Positions 33,135 through 46,245 are shown, counted from the stretch's first letter. The stretch is DNA of 64,000 bases from Erythrophleum ivorense (GCA_026724425.1 JAIUCV010000009.1:15573294-15637293), one strand, 5' to 3'. Program-made: numbers and translations. The notes: generated from the letters alone by a model not told the origin.

Positions 33135-36100
33135 ATTTGTGAAATTTGGGGAGTGATTTAAGAGTACAAGCCGAGAGGTTATTGAGTGTTGAAACTAATG
33201 GATGATTGAATCATGAGTCTCTTATGGTAGTAAGATTTCTTTTATGCACATTTTATTTTGTTAAGGTGGCATGGTGATGACCCTAACATCAAGGTTCAAA
33301 TTTCCTCACATTTTCGCAATGCGGTAACATATAATTACCTAAAACCTTGATCATTAATTTATAAACCTTGTATTTAGCTATAATTACAATGATAACAAGA
33401 TAGGGTTGTCACAAGAAAGGTAAGAACTTTTAAAGCTCTTTATGCTTCTTCTTCTTGATTTTATTCTTCTCCTTCTAAGCTTCCTTTCCATGGGCTGTTG
33501 AAGTAAGAAAGCTCTGTTCTAGTCAAGAATGAGCAAGAAACTCATGTATCTTCACTTCTTTTTCTTTGCTTTCCTTTCTTGAGAGCTTAAGAGAAGAAGG
33601 ATAGTTAGTAAACTTCTAGAGAGAGAAAGAACCCATAGTTTCTTATATGCTTGGTAGGATTTGCTATAAAGAAACCCCCACCTTTGTGAATAAGTGTTGA
33701 GTTATGAGAGAGTAATTTCATGCTCTTTGTGTGTCTAAACTCAAGAGAAGTACTCCCATCTAGTTGTGATTGTGAAATCAAGAAAGGAGAAAATAAATTG
33801 AAAGGGAAGGCTTGTGTTAGCCTATAAGGTAACTCTCTCCCCCTTCTCTCATGCATGGATGTGTGTTTAGCTTGTTTTAGAATGTGTGTATGTGTATTTT
33901 CAAGCTATGAAAAGCATGCTAGCATGCCTTTATATGTCATGATCATTGATGCTATGTTATGTGTTAAATGAATCCATGGTATTTGTATGAGTTTGCTTGA
34001 GTGTGGAAAGGCCAAGAACTCTTCCCTTGGGTGAGGATGAGCCAAGAACCCTCGAGCTTGGTTGAGATAAACCAAAGGGTCTCTTAAAAGCAATGTGGAC
34101 TCCCAAGAGTATGGTTGAGTCCAAAGTGCTCAAGAGTGGGTGAGACAAGTCCAAAATCTATGAGGAGAAGTGTGAGGCCAATCCAAACACTTGGTGAACC
34201 TTTGAATGTTTTGTATGCTTGATTCACATGCCAAGGTTGCTTTTAAAATGTCCATGACTTCCACTTTTCCATACATGCACTTGAAAAGCTTGCTTTGCAC
34301 ATATTATGTATGATTGAATGAGATATGAACTATTGGAATTCTTTGAATCTCATCCCCTTCTCTCCACTATCCTAACATGTTAAGTGGACCAAGTGAACAA
34401 AGACATGGGAGCCACCAAGCTTGAAGCTAGGAAAATCAGTAAAGGATTTGTAAAATAGCCATTTTGTCACCGTTTTGTTGTTAAGAGATGTAATCGAATG
34501 ATGTACATTGGGTGTGCACTTATGAATACTTGTAAATAGATGTACTTATTGTATATGTATGAGAATTAGAACTATAGTACATGATGAAGCAAGTTTTTGG
34601 TATGAATAACAAGATCTTGGCATTATGTATATGGTGTATGTTTTGGTGTGGGAGAGTGAGTTTTGTAAATTTGGATTGTTATACATTTGAGCCATATTTG
34701 ATAGCTTATGTTGATGCTTTCCTACGTGCTCATAGAGCCTTAGGAGTAGGAGAGCAAATTTGAACTCTTGGAGCATTCTTTTAACACAAGAATTGACACT
34801 TTGCTCCCTTATGTCAAGTCTGACCAAATGACCTCTTCTTGCCTTGAAATTTGGCATGTGATTAGATCTTGCCTAGAGATTTTTGGAAAGCCAAAGATCA
34901 GGTCATTTGGAGGTCCGTGGAATTTTCTATGATTTTTCAAAGTTGGTATCAGAATTTCAGATTTGCACCAGCACTGTTCATTTGGTCAGTTGTGTAATTG
35001 TGTCATCCGAGGGGCAAACATGGTCCAATAGCTACAAAATTTTATAGGAAGAAACTAGAAATTTACAGTAACTTGTAGCAACTAAAAGCACCTCATTTGA
35101 AGGTCTAGAGAGGAAGATATGAATTTTTGAAGTTTCTGTCCAGTATCAGTCATCTTGCCTGACCAGAAGTACTGTTCCATCGATTTCTGAGAGCTTGGCT
35201 TGATGAACTGATTTAGAGATATTTTTCCTCTCTGGTTAATATCAACAAATTTCTATATTGGTATCATTTACATGTATTGAATTTTTGTGAAATTAGTTGG
35301 ACATTTTTGAAGTTCATATCAGTAAATTGTGACAGCATCAGGACCCAGTCCGACCTCCAGACCAATTCGCATGTCAAACGTCCTGTCTGTGGGATGTTAT
35401 AACTTGTACATATTTTTAACATGAAGTAAAAATCCCAAAATTTCCAAAATGACCAAGATTACATGTTTTTTATTTTTTTAGATTTAGTTATGATTTTCTG
35501 AAGTTTGCCCAGAAATGAGGCCAAGTCTGGCCGAGAATGAATACTTATGTCCCACGTTTCTTTTTGGTTTACATGGGTTGAAAGCATGTTTTTATGAGAC
35601 AAATGAGTTGTAATGGTGCAATTAAATATGAGGATGCATAGTATGAGCTCACACGGTCCATGTGACACTGAAATGAATTTTAACCATAACGTAAGGCAAG
35701 GAAGTGTATGAATTCAATGGAATTTCTCACTTTATTCTTACTATATCTCACATGAGCGTGTAATGGATGAGAGATATGAGTTAGAAATGATGATGTTACA
35801 ACTTAACTCCTTTCTTCTTAATTAGTCTAGGACAACCCAAACCTCTCAAAACAGAACCTAGACCATGTGAACCAAAGGAGAGAGGCACACCAAGGAAAGG
35901 AAGAAGAAGAAGGAAAGAAGGCCAAGAAAAGGTAAGAAAATGGGACTTTTTGATGCTTTTGCCTTCACCAACTTGGTTCTCCTCCTTGAGCTCTTTCTTT
36001 TGGTGGTTTTGGTTTTTAGAGAGAAGCATTTTTGTGGCTGGTTTGTTGGAGGAAGGAGAAATTTTGAAGAAACTAAGCCAACCATCAAATTTCTCTCTTG

Positions 36101-37358
36101 AAAAGTATTAGAACAAGGTATGTTTCATAATATGATTGTGCTCCACCTTGCCTCCTCCTTTTTCATGAGTTTCAGTTAGACTTAGGACCATATGAAAGTG
36201 GATGAGTTTTAGCCATAATAAGGTAAGAACAAGGGTTTTAAAGCATGAGAAATAAGAATATGTAATTAGAACCAAAAGAAAAGCTTTAGAATTTAAGATA
36301 CGGAAGTTAGGGTTTTAATTATACCTTAGAAATTATGGGATCATTGGAAGGTATTTGAAACTATATGAATAAATGTCTAAGATATAGAGAAGCCAAGGAT
36401 TTTGGGTATCCATCAAATTCCTAGCAAGAATCAACAAAAATTCATGTTTGCTTCTCTTGTTGTGGTGTCTCGGCCAAGTTATAGAAGAGGCACTTAGGGA
36501 GTGTTTTTTTGAATTCTAATGAATTTAGAGACTTAGATATAATGAATAAAGAATTATGTAGGCATTGGATTAAATTTAGGAGTCTTTGAATAGAAATTGA
36601 AATTTTAAAGGCCTAAATGAGGTTAATGAAGCGAGTTAGTTTTAAAGCTTTCTCACCAAGTATGTAATGATTTAAATGAGTCTCTTGAGAGTTATAAGAC
36701 TTGTAGAAAGCAAGAGTTTGGGGTTAGAAAAACAAGAACCAAAGGTTGCTTCATAATAGACCTAAATTAGTCATACTTGATACCTTGAGTCCTAATGAGA
36801 TTAAGTAAGCATCTTGGAACCTAGAATGAGTTCTATGGGATTAATTTGCCTTGTAATTGTCATATGTAGGTCAAGGTAAGTCAAACTCACTCATTTATGG
36901 GTGCCAAGGCAAAGAAAATAAGAAAAAAGGAAGTTAACAAATAGGTTAGTGGTACATCTAAGTCTCTAGAATTGCAAGGTAGCTTTATCTCTCTCTCTTG
37001 CATATATTTGAATGTTTGAATGAGTGGTAATGCTTATATGTATTGTTGCTTGATGCATTCATGATGTATGTTTTAGCATAAGTTCCATATTGAGCTATAT
37101 GAACGAGAATGATATATGTTTTGGCTCCTAGCTTCCTTAAGGCTTAGAATTAAGCATAGTAGCTCTTCTTTGGCCCCTAGGTTAAGAAAAGTTGAGCCTA
37201 GCAAGTTTATGATGATGCCATAGCCAAGAAAGAAATAAATTTTCATGTTTTATGATACATTTGACTTATATGAAACATTAGCATTGCATTCTTGCACCAC
37301 ATGCATAGCATACACTCATGGCATTTTTGTATGTATTGTATTGGTTGAGATTAGTTAC

Positions 37359-37378
37359 TGAGATTCTCCCAAATCTCA
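37359..37378 (+). promoter_or_regulatory. Conserved LTR hairpin, C2
   Basis: TGAGATT-CTCCCA-AATCTCA, perfect 7-bp stem, followed by CACCTTTG and ATTTCAG/GTT about 25 bp on. Confidence 0.55.
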
Positions 37379-40369
37379 CCTTTGATGCTCCCAATAATCA
37401 TTTCAGGTTCTCCAAGCCAAGGTCAAGTCCAAAGGAGATCATACATAGTAGGAAATTATGTATTAGAATCCCATCTTGTACTCTAGTTTATATATATGTA
37501 TGCATATGATGCTTTACATGTACTATGACACACTTTATGTTTTATGATGGAACTATGTATAAAGTATGAGAATGTGGATGTAGAACAAGTTATAAGAATA
37601 TATGAGTGTTATGATGACATATGGCTATGTTGATTCTAATAGGAATGTATGTATTCTTGTATGTCAAAAGGTCAAATTTTGAACCACCTATTTTGGAATG
37701 ATATGGAATGGTTAGAGAAGCCATTTAGGATGAAGAAATGTGCTCAAAGTGAAAGAAACCCAATTGGACACCAAATGGTCCAAATTAGTATCTAAAATGG
37801 TCTCAAATTTGCCATAAATAACTCCTACGTCAAAAGTGGCATAGATAATCTAATTTGAGTATAATATTTGGCATGAATTTAGGCCTCTCATAGACCTTTT
37901 GTCAAGTAAGAATCATAATTTTTGGAGTTGTAGAAGATATTTCACAAATTTATGAAATTGGATAGAAATTTCAAATAGGTCCTATCATTATTCACATAGA
38001 ATAGCTTTAGAATTTTGTGTCATTCAGGGGTCAAATAAAGTCCAATGCTCATGAAATTTTACAGGTATATAGTTGACATTATGCTCTTTCTAGGGCCACC
38101 AAGTTTGCATAAAAGGAATTGTATAGAGAGAGTTACGAATTTTTGAAATTAGAGGTTTGATGGTGCCAAATATTGTAGTAGCTTTTGATATGCAATGGAT
38201 TTCATGGGCCAAATAAACTTAGATGGCATTGAAATTTTTACAATAGTTAGGTCTCATCTCAAGCTTTCTGTGTCCATTGAGAGCATTTAATTTGGAGTTG
38301 TGTAGCTCAAGATATACAATTTCAAAGTTCAGGTCTGCTACATGCCCCTCATTTTTGACCTGCAGTATTGTTCCATTATATTTGACTAGGAAAATGAATC
38401 TAATTTTGCCTAGAACCTTCAGATCATGTAGTTCACATCCTAAGTTTTCCATAGACATCTAATTTATATGATTTGGAGTTGTATAGCCTAAGTTATGAAA
38501 TTTCAAAGTTAGTGCAGATTTTGGCACCTATGCTGTCACTTCGGGTTCCATGGGGATTGAAGGGATTCCATGAGTTTTGCACCATAATTTGAGTATGCGC
38601 AAATTTTTTTATGATAAAAATGAGTTAAGGAAAGGTAAGAATCAAGTTTAGACCTTTATAGCTCAAAATAACGCATATATGACTCAATTTCGGTGTTTAA
38701 TTTCATGTAAGTGTATGTGATTTGTAATATCTTACCCTTTTAGCTCTCACACAATAGTCCCATTGTCTATCCCAATCCATCTTAAGCATATTGGACAACA
38801 TTTTATGGGAAAGCATATATTGTAACACCCCAAAATTAATTAAAGTATTAATTATAGATTTGGGTTAATTAAGAATAATTAATATGAAATAATTAGGCGA
38901 GTTAAGTAAGTGAAAATTTTAGAGAGATAAATTATTAATATGAGTTTAAGGTTTAATTAAGTTAGAAACTCCATCTAGGCCCAAATTAAATTAAGTAAGC
39001 TAAGGTTAAGGACTAATGGAGGCCTAAGAATTTTAGGTGCAAACCCAATCTTTTAATGTGAGACTTGTCCCAAGAGAGAGTACCTATGGAGAGCCTAATC
39101 TGATTTAATGTGATAGAGGCCCAGGACCCACCTTATATAAGCTCTTGTAATTGACTCAACAATATTTGTGTAGACCTAAATCAATTGAGTTCTTAAAACT
39201 TGGCAAAACCCAATTAAAATTCTGTAGCCCAACACATGAATGTTGGCCCAACAATGCTTAAATTTGAAATCACTTGGTATTGGACCTTTGGGTTAGCCCA
39301 TGACCCATATTAGACCCAACTTAAATCTAACTAAAACCCTAAACACATAAGCCTTTCCACATTTTTCTGAAACACAAACACAAGAGGATTTTCACACTTT
39401 GAGAGGAAGGCTAGGGTTTGGGGCAAGAAATCTACCATTTCTCATTTCTAAACTCAAAATCAGCCAAGGTACTTGTTATATAACTTAATCCCCTTCTCTT
39501 TCTCTTCATTTTGGCCCAATTAGTTTTTCATTTGGAGCATTTTCATCATACTTAAAATCTAAAATGTGGTTGTTTGGTATTTTCTTAAAGGATTTTCGGA
39601 GGTAGAGGCTAGTAGGGATATTGGGTAAGTGTAAACTCTCCATTCTAATGTATTTTCTGCTAGTTTAAGAGGTTGATTTATAGTATGGGTATTAATTATG
39701 TACGAATTTTCTTAGGAATTAGGGTGATATATTGAAGTTTCTGGTAGAGGACATATTCAATCCGAATTTGGGAATTTGTAGTAGTTGGGTAAGTATCTTC
39801 CGGTTAGCCATTAGTATTTTAATTCCTTGGGTACTTATTGCTACTGTACATTATGATTTAAAGTAGTAATCTTCTGATGTTATGGTTATAGGGAGATTTT
39901 GGCACTACTGGTGGCTTTTCAATTGTCTGCAGAGTGAGGTCACCGGGGTTTTATGCTAATTCCATGCATATGTCTATTTTAATTTTGTATTTGCTACATG
40001 ATTATGATTTTAATGCTAAATAAATTGGTTGGCTATTTGTTATATGTGATTAGACCTTGTGAGTCCATGGTAGAGTTGTGGTGCGGCTACCACCCGTGCA
40101 TGTGCTTCGATCGGGCACCAGGTTATGATCAAACCCTAGATGCACTGAGTCCTGATTGTACTCATTGGGGAGTGGGTGCCGTGGACGGGCCTCTCTCGGT
40201 GTTATTGGCCTTTAACATGTGAAATTATGATTGCTAGTATGGGATAGTAATCATAGATAGCCTAATTATTTCATTTACTGATGTGGTTAGTACATTTTTT
40301 TATGCTTATATGAAATCATGTATATATGTAATTAAACCAGAATATATGAATGGAATTTGCCTAAGTTAC

Positions 40370-40385
40370 TGAGATTTGTATCTCA
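40370..40385 (+). promoter_or_regulatory. Conserved LTR hairpin, B2
   Basis: TGAGAT-TTGT-ATCTCA; the stem matches B1 while the loop has changed. Confidence 0.55.
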
Positions 40386-41033
40386 CCCCATTTCATGGGA
40401 TTATACTTTCAGGTGAAGGCCTTTTGGGTAAGGATAAGGGGAAGCAAGTGGATGAAAATCCATGAGTTCTAGCCATGTGTGGAGGAAGCTACACTTGGGC
40501 TGATATGAGTAAAGTAGATGCAATTTTGTTAATCTTTTATATAGCATCATCATGTAATCATATTACCAAGTGTAGGCGTTTATATTTTGATTTCTTAGGA
40601 TGTACCTATTGAGGAGTTAGGCTTCATCTTAGCTTGGTATTGGATGTATGAACTTATGACATTCGATGTATGAACTTTGTTGAATTTATGATATGGTTTA
40701 CCATTTGGGAATTATAATTATGTGATACCTTGGATATAGACCTGAATTAGTGATGTATGAAATCTTCAATGGAATGTATATTTGAATGATAATTGCTGGA
40801 AGTTTATGAAATTCTACTATTATTAATCTATGAACTTGCTGATATAGGGTAGTTGGAGGAGTAGAAATTGACACTTGAGTTTTGAACTAGTAATGATAGA
40901 TTAGTTAGGTAAATTAGACTAATGAAAGCTATTAGAACCCCAAAATTAAGGTAGAGTGTCCTTAAGGTGTCATTGGAGGGAGAGTGAAGAGTATGAGATA
41001 AGACTTTAGAAGTTATAGGATTAGAAGGCATTT

Positions 41034-41424
41034 TGCCGCAGCCAAAATGGGATTAGTCGTGGCCAATAAAGGTGAAGTTGCCCAGGGGGAGGTCCAAAGA
41101 GTAATTAGCCACGGCAAAAACTGGAATTAGCCATGGCAAAATGTGAGAGGCCAAACTGGAAGTCGTCCAAAAGGTAATTCGTTGCAGCTAAATATGAATT
41201 GGCCTTGGTGAACTTTTGTGAAAATGTGTCAGGTGTTCCAGAGAGGAATTGGCCGCGGCGAAAAGAGGAATTGGCCACAGCCAATAGTGAGAGGCTAGTG
41301 AGGTAGGCTCCAGGAGGTTTCCTCGCCACAGCACTATGTAGGCTAGCCGCGGCGAAGCTCCAACTTGCCGCAGTGAAATCTGTGAAGATATAAGGGTGAA
41401 TCGGAGAGCAATTGGCCATGGCGC
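41034..41424. repeat. Decayed dyad array in B2
   Basis: About 13 dyads of GCCGCGGC type, most with CG changed to CA or TG (GCCACGGC, GCCATGGC, GCCGCAGCC); GGCCGCGGCGA and TAGCCGCGGCGA remain intact. Number and spacing differ from B1. Confidence 0.8.
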
Positions 41425-41766
41425 AAGGACATTTAGCTGCAATTAATGGTCCTAAACTCTCATTCTAACCTAAAAATCTTAGTTTTTCATATGGTAACCT
41501 CAAGGAATGACTTAGAAACATTAGTAGAAGATTCTCGTGAGTTGAAATTAATGGGTAATAGAATCAAAGACTTATAAATGAGTGTTTGTTTCCCTTATGT
41601 ACATGAGTGCTTGTAATTATATGGTTGATGAATCTAATAACATTAAGGTTTAAATTTTCTTGTATTTTCCAAATGTAATTAGTCGTAATGACTTTTAACC
41701 CTGATTTATGATTATTAATTGTATATTTAGCCTTAATTAGAATGATTAGAAGTTAAGGTTGTCACA

Positions 41767-44700
41767 TGTTTTCATACATAGATAATTGAGTACTTGGGAG
41801 GCCATATACATGATTCATAGCTTTATGGACCATATAAACTCATCAATATCACTTTTCATCCACATCATATCCATATATATCATAAACATCACAATTCATC
41901 TCATACATTTCAGGTTTGGAGCCATGCACCAGAAAATGGAAAGTTGCTCTCGGGTTTACTGTCACAACTTTTTGGTGTGAACTTTGAAAATTCATAAGTA
42001 ATACTAGAAATATTGAAATCATTCATATGATAGCTTTTTGGAAATCTTTGGATGTTAACTAAATAGTTTTAAGCTAAAAAGATGGCGTTTAGCTCATGAA
42101 AATGGATGGAATAGTGCCAAAGGTCAAGCTGTATTATTGGTATTATCATGCAACTTTAAAAATTCGGTTCTCCCTCCACAGAGCTCCAAATGAGGTGATC
42201 TTAGTGGCTATAGAAAGATTTTGATGTCTAGTTTATGCTTGTAAAATTTCATAAGCATTGGACTTTATTTGACCTACATGTGATACAGAGAAGCAAACTG
42301 ACCAAATAAACAATAACTATACCAATTTTGTATAATTTGGCCAATTTTAAAAAATCATAATAAATTCTCTAGAGCTCTAAATTAGGTGCTCTTTGGCTTT
42401 ATGAAAGTCTCTAGATAAGACTTACTTGCTGGGCAAATTTCATGAAAAAACTCACTCATTTGGTCAGATTTTGGTTCAACACACATAATGGTTAATTTTG
42501 AAGTCTAAATTGGTATCTCAAGGCACCATGTAGCTTTCTTCTCATCCCATAGCCACTTGGGCACGTCCAAAAGTATAAATATAACATATAAAAGCATGCC
42601 AAATGATCCAAAATACCATGGAGCTCATTCGCACCTTGCCACTTGCATTTATATATATGGAAATAAGAGCATATATGTGGCAAAAATTTATGCATCCATT
42701 CATTTGGTTCTAAAATAGTTACATACATCATGTATACATACATTTGAACTTGCTTAAAGGTCTGCATCATATATATATCACATGGTTACATACTTTGACA
42801 TCAATATGTCATCAAAATGCCTATTTAACTACTCCGTTGTCAATGTTTTGGTCTTCAAGGTTGTTAGTTTCCATTTTTTGATTCACTTGATTCACCTAGA
42901 CATGGTTAGGCATATGTAGGGGAAGAGTGAGATTTAAAAAATCTCAATAGTTCTTTACCCTTTTAAACGTACATAATAGATGCAAATTCAAGTAAAGAAT
43001 GCATGTATGTCCCTTAGGCTAGTCATAAACATACATAAATCATTTTCTTTATCACATAAACTTATACATGTCACATAGGCTCATAAGGGCATTGTTGTAG
43101 CCTCACCCAAATTTCTAGGGACTTTTGGAATTGCTCATCCACTTTCAAGGAACTTTTGACTAAGCCTCACTTTTCATGAGACTTTTGGCTTTATTTCACC
43201 CAATCTTAGGGACTTTTGGCATCACCATACTCATTCAAGCCAAAATACATTCACAAACTCATTTCAAGATGCATAATGGTATCATAGCACATAAGCAATA
43301 ACTAGAAATGTATTTCATAGTTCAAACATACACACAAGCACTTAAAGACAAATAAACATCCAAGGCATGCATGTGAAAAAGGTTAGAGAGCTACCTTGAA
43401 GCAAGTATCGCACACTTTTCTCTTTAATTCTTCTTCCCTTTTTTGGCCAAGCACTTGCAACTAGGTGGCAGTTGATTCTCTTTGCCTAGGCACATCAAAT
43501 GAGACTCAAATCAATCCTTAGAACCAATTCTAGCTTCATAAAACTCTAAGCAAGCTTATTTGGTCTTAAATCACTATTATGGTCCATATATGACACAATA
43601 AAGCAACCACTTGAAATCATGCTCTTGGCTCCCAATTCTCATTCTTTCTAGATTATATGGCTCCATATAAACTCATTGAGGCCCTCTTAAACTCATTCTA
43701 GGAAGCTAAAGTCTAGGTTGCCTCATTATGCCTAAATTGGGACCTAAAACCTTAACTCTTAAACCAAGATTTCTAAATTCAATCCATTGGTTCCTCTAAC
43801 ATCTATAATTCATATGTAAGCCTCTTATAACCTTGGATTGAATAAAAAAATCACTCCCTAGCTATTCCAACTCCCTTGAGGTCGAGACACACTTATAAGA
43901 AATGGCTCATGGAGTTTTGTTACTTTTTGTTATAGGAATGGCTCATATGAATCTTCCTAGAGATCTAATGGACTCATATCATGTCTTACATAAGCTAGAG
44001 TATCTCTAAGAAAAATCAAATTTTAATATTTCTTCCAAAACCCCAAGATTCTCCAAATTGAATTTCTTGCTTTTCTTTTTGATTATAATGGACTAATCTT
44101 AATTTTCACACTTTTAAACACTTGTTTCTTTTTTGCTAAGGTCAGAATTCATCTCCTCCTATATGGGCTAGGTCTGACTGAAAAATCACCTAAGAGAGAA
44201 CAACAAAGAGGAAGCAAGACAAGCCATAATTCTTACCTTACTTGCTAGCTTTCTTAAGGTGCTTTGCTATACTTTCAAGAGCTCTTCTAACTTCTCTCTT
44301 TCCTTACTAATTCAGCCACCAAACATATCCAAATAATCCATCAAAACCATAGAAGAAGAGAAGAGAAGGAGTGGAAGAAGTTTAGTGAAGAAGAAGTGAA
44401 AAAGTGTGCATTTTCTTATCTCTTTAATGCTTCTTCTTCTTCCTTTGGCTCCTCTTCTTATACACCCTCTAGGTCAGAGTTTGGTTTTGTTTCAATGTGC
44501 AAGAGAGTCAGTTAGAGTGGTTGAACAGATTGGGACATTTTAAGAAGCCTAGGGGTCCATTTTCATAACTTTTCAAAATTGTAATTTAGTCCTTCCTCTT
44601 AATTCTTTTTATTTGGACTCATTTTAACTCTTTTTTGAAATATGTCTTTTCTATCATAAAATTTGGGCCCTCTAACTTATAAAATAACTTTGATTTCACC

Positions 44701-45089
44701 CAAATTGGATTTGAAATCATTCTGAATCATTCGTTCAAAGTTTCGATCAACTGATGGTCGAAATCACTTACCAGAAGACTTTCAATTGTTTTGGGGGTTT
44801 TCATAGTTTTCAGGGCCTCTGAGAATCTCAGAAAGCTCAAATTTTTTATTTAAAAAGCCATCTTGTGAGTTTTCCAAAATCTCTAAAAATCACAAAAATG
44901 CCCAAACTTATTTTCACAAATTTTCTTAGCTCTTCTAGCTCTGTTTTCAGGGCACCTTTGGCCTTTGATCCTCCTTATTTGAGATCTAAGTTATTGCTCT
45001 AGTTTTACTTGATCTCAAATCATTCTATTTGAAAAACTTTCTTTTATTTATGGTGAGTTTCATACATTTATAGAGAACTAGATGTTACA
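41767..45089 (-). repeat. C-family LTR C3, left end truncated
   Basis: Minus-strand C LTR: it ends CTAGATGTTACA at 45089 (sense start TGTAACATCTAG). It holds tandem CCAAAAGTC-type units (43095-43235), a hairpin at 42928, AAGGTAGCT (sense, about 43395) and a TTCTTACC donor-like motif at 44230. The first roughly 110 bp expected of the sense 3' end are missing, replaced by B2. Nothing coding. Confidence 0.7.
42928..42946 (-). promoter_or_regulatory. Conserved LTR hairpin, C3
   Basis: TGAGATT-TAAAA-AATCTCA, 7-bp stem. Confidence 0.5.
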
Positions 45090-46240
45090 TGATTCTTGTA
45101 TTTATGCTTCATATATGTATGAATATGCTAAAGAAGAACTAGTTATGACACCTAGGAATAGCTTCCATGGATTCTAAGGTTTTAAGAGGCGTAAATGTGA
45201 TGAATAAATACTAATAGAACCATTGGATTGAATTTATAAGCCTTAAATTGAAAGATGAAATTTTAAGATTCAAATGGGCCTGAAGAAGCAAGATGTCTTT
45301 TGACTTGTGTAATCATATATATGATGACCTTAATGAATTCCCTTAGAGTTATATACCTCATAGCAAGTGAGATTTGGGAGCTTAGAAAGTGAAATATAAG
45401 AGTTACCTCTTAAGGGATCAAAGATGAGTAAAAAATGCATGTTGAGTTCTAATAAAATTAGGTGATGGTAATATAAGTTAGACTGGATCCTAATGACTTA
45501 TTCTATATTACAAATTATCATGTGTAGGCCAAGCTAGCCCAAATTCACCTATATGTGGGTGTCAAGCCATGGAAAGCTAAGAAAAAGAAAGGGATCAAGT
45601 GGGTTGGTGGTGATTTAAAGTCTCAAAATCCATAAGGTAGTTATATTTTCTTATGTTACATGCATTTAAATGTTTGAATGAGTTGATATACTTGTATGCT
45701 TAGTTGCTTAACGATTTCATGAGCTATGCTTTATATTGGCACTTATCTTAAGTTTTATATGTGTAAAAGTATATGTTTCAAAGCTATACAAAATATTTTA
45801 TGAAATTTTAAAGTTAGTAAAATTATGCAGATTTGCATTAGGTACTTAACTATTGACTTAGCTACTATTTTTGTTATTTTTGGAGCATCAAATGAATTCA
45901 ATTTTATTTGAAATTTTTATAGCATATAGTTTGCATCATAAGCTTTCCATAGACACCTAATTTGTGTAAATTAGAGTTATGTAGCGCAAGTTATGAATTT
46001 TTAAAATTTAAAACCCCATTATATCAAAGAGGCCAAAATGGGCTATGTGGATTCCATATGCAAATGCATTTAAGTCTTGGTTTTATGGATCAAAACAAAC
46101 TTGTCTATAGTGATAATATGTGAAGAGGAAATGGAATTCAAATTGTAACCCCTATAGCTCCAGTTAGTATGGTAAATGGACTAAAATCCACTGTTAAAAG
46201 TTATGCAACGGTTGTAATATCGTCACTTTAAGGTGTAAAT
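45090..46240 (+). repeat. C-family LTR fragment C4
   Basis: Plus-strand mid-LTR sequence colinear with C2 at about 36430-37030 (GACACCTAGG, the TGAGTTCTAAT.AAATTAG block, then CATAAGGTAGTT at about 45632), followed by scattered C-type 3' segments to about 46240. No ends. Confidence 0.5.
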
Positions 46241-46245
46241 CATAT

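Larger units (their letters stand above)
30649..33413 (+). mobile_element. B-family solo LTR B1 inside A'
   Basis: 2765 bp, TGTAACACCCC...GGTTGTCACA, flanked by AGAAA (30644-30648 and 33414-33418). The order of shared blocks (GGCTAGGGTTTGGG leader, CCAAGGTAATAG, GTGAGGTAACC, hairpin at 32174, TTTCAGGTGAAAG) gives plus orientation. No coding frame. B1 is younger than A', which it splits. Confidence 0.88.
30200..35800 (+). mobile_element. A-family solo LTR (A') containing solo LTR B1
   Basis: Starts TGTAACAACCAG, the same start as the A LTR in sense, and ends GATGTTACA; flanked by ACTTA (30195-30199 and 35801-35805). Removing B1 leaves about 2.83 kb, against 2.75 kb for A. It carries the dyad array at the same place (94-280 bp from the start), tandem CCAAAAGTC-type units (34004-34195) and the promoter-proximal GGTAAGAAC motif at 33419. 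No internal region, so it is a solo LTR left by LTR-LTR recombination. Confidence 0.85.
29662..38820 (+). repeat. C-family LTR C2, split by A-family solo LTR
   Basis: The left part 29662-30199 is C-type U3 starting TATAATATCCGG; the right part 35801-38820 continues it with GGTAAGAAAA leader motif (35931), an AAGGTAGCT motif (about 36978), the hairpin at 37359 and the C-type 3' region. Between them sits the solo LTR A' with an ACTTA duplication. The C2 3' end is missing: B2 starts at 38821 before the usual GTGTTACA terminus. Small open frames here have no recognisable domain. Confidence 0.65.
38821..41766 (+). repeat. B-family LTR B2, no target duplication
   Basis: TGTAACACCCC...AGGTTGTCACA, about 2.95 kb, colinear with B1 over its length including the GTGCGGCT..CACCCGTGCATGTG block (40081-40110) and the hairpin at 40370. 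The flanking five bases differ (TATAT and TGTTT), and the C LTRs on the two sides have opposite orientation, so it is a recombination product or sits on a later rearrangement. Confidence 0.8.
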
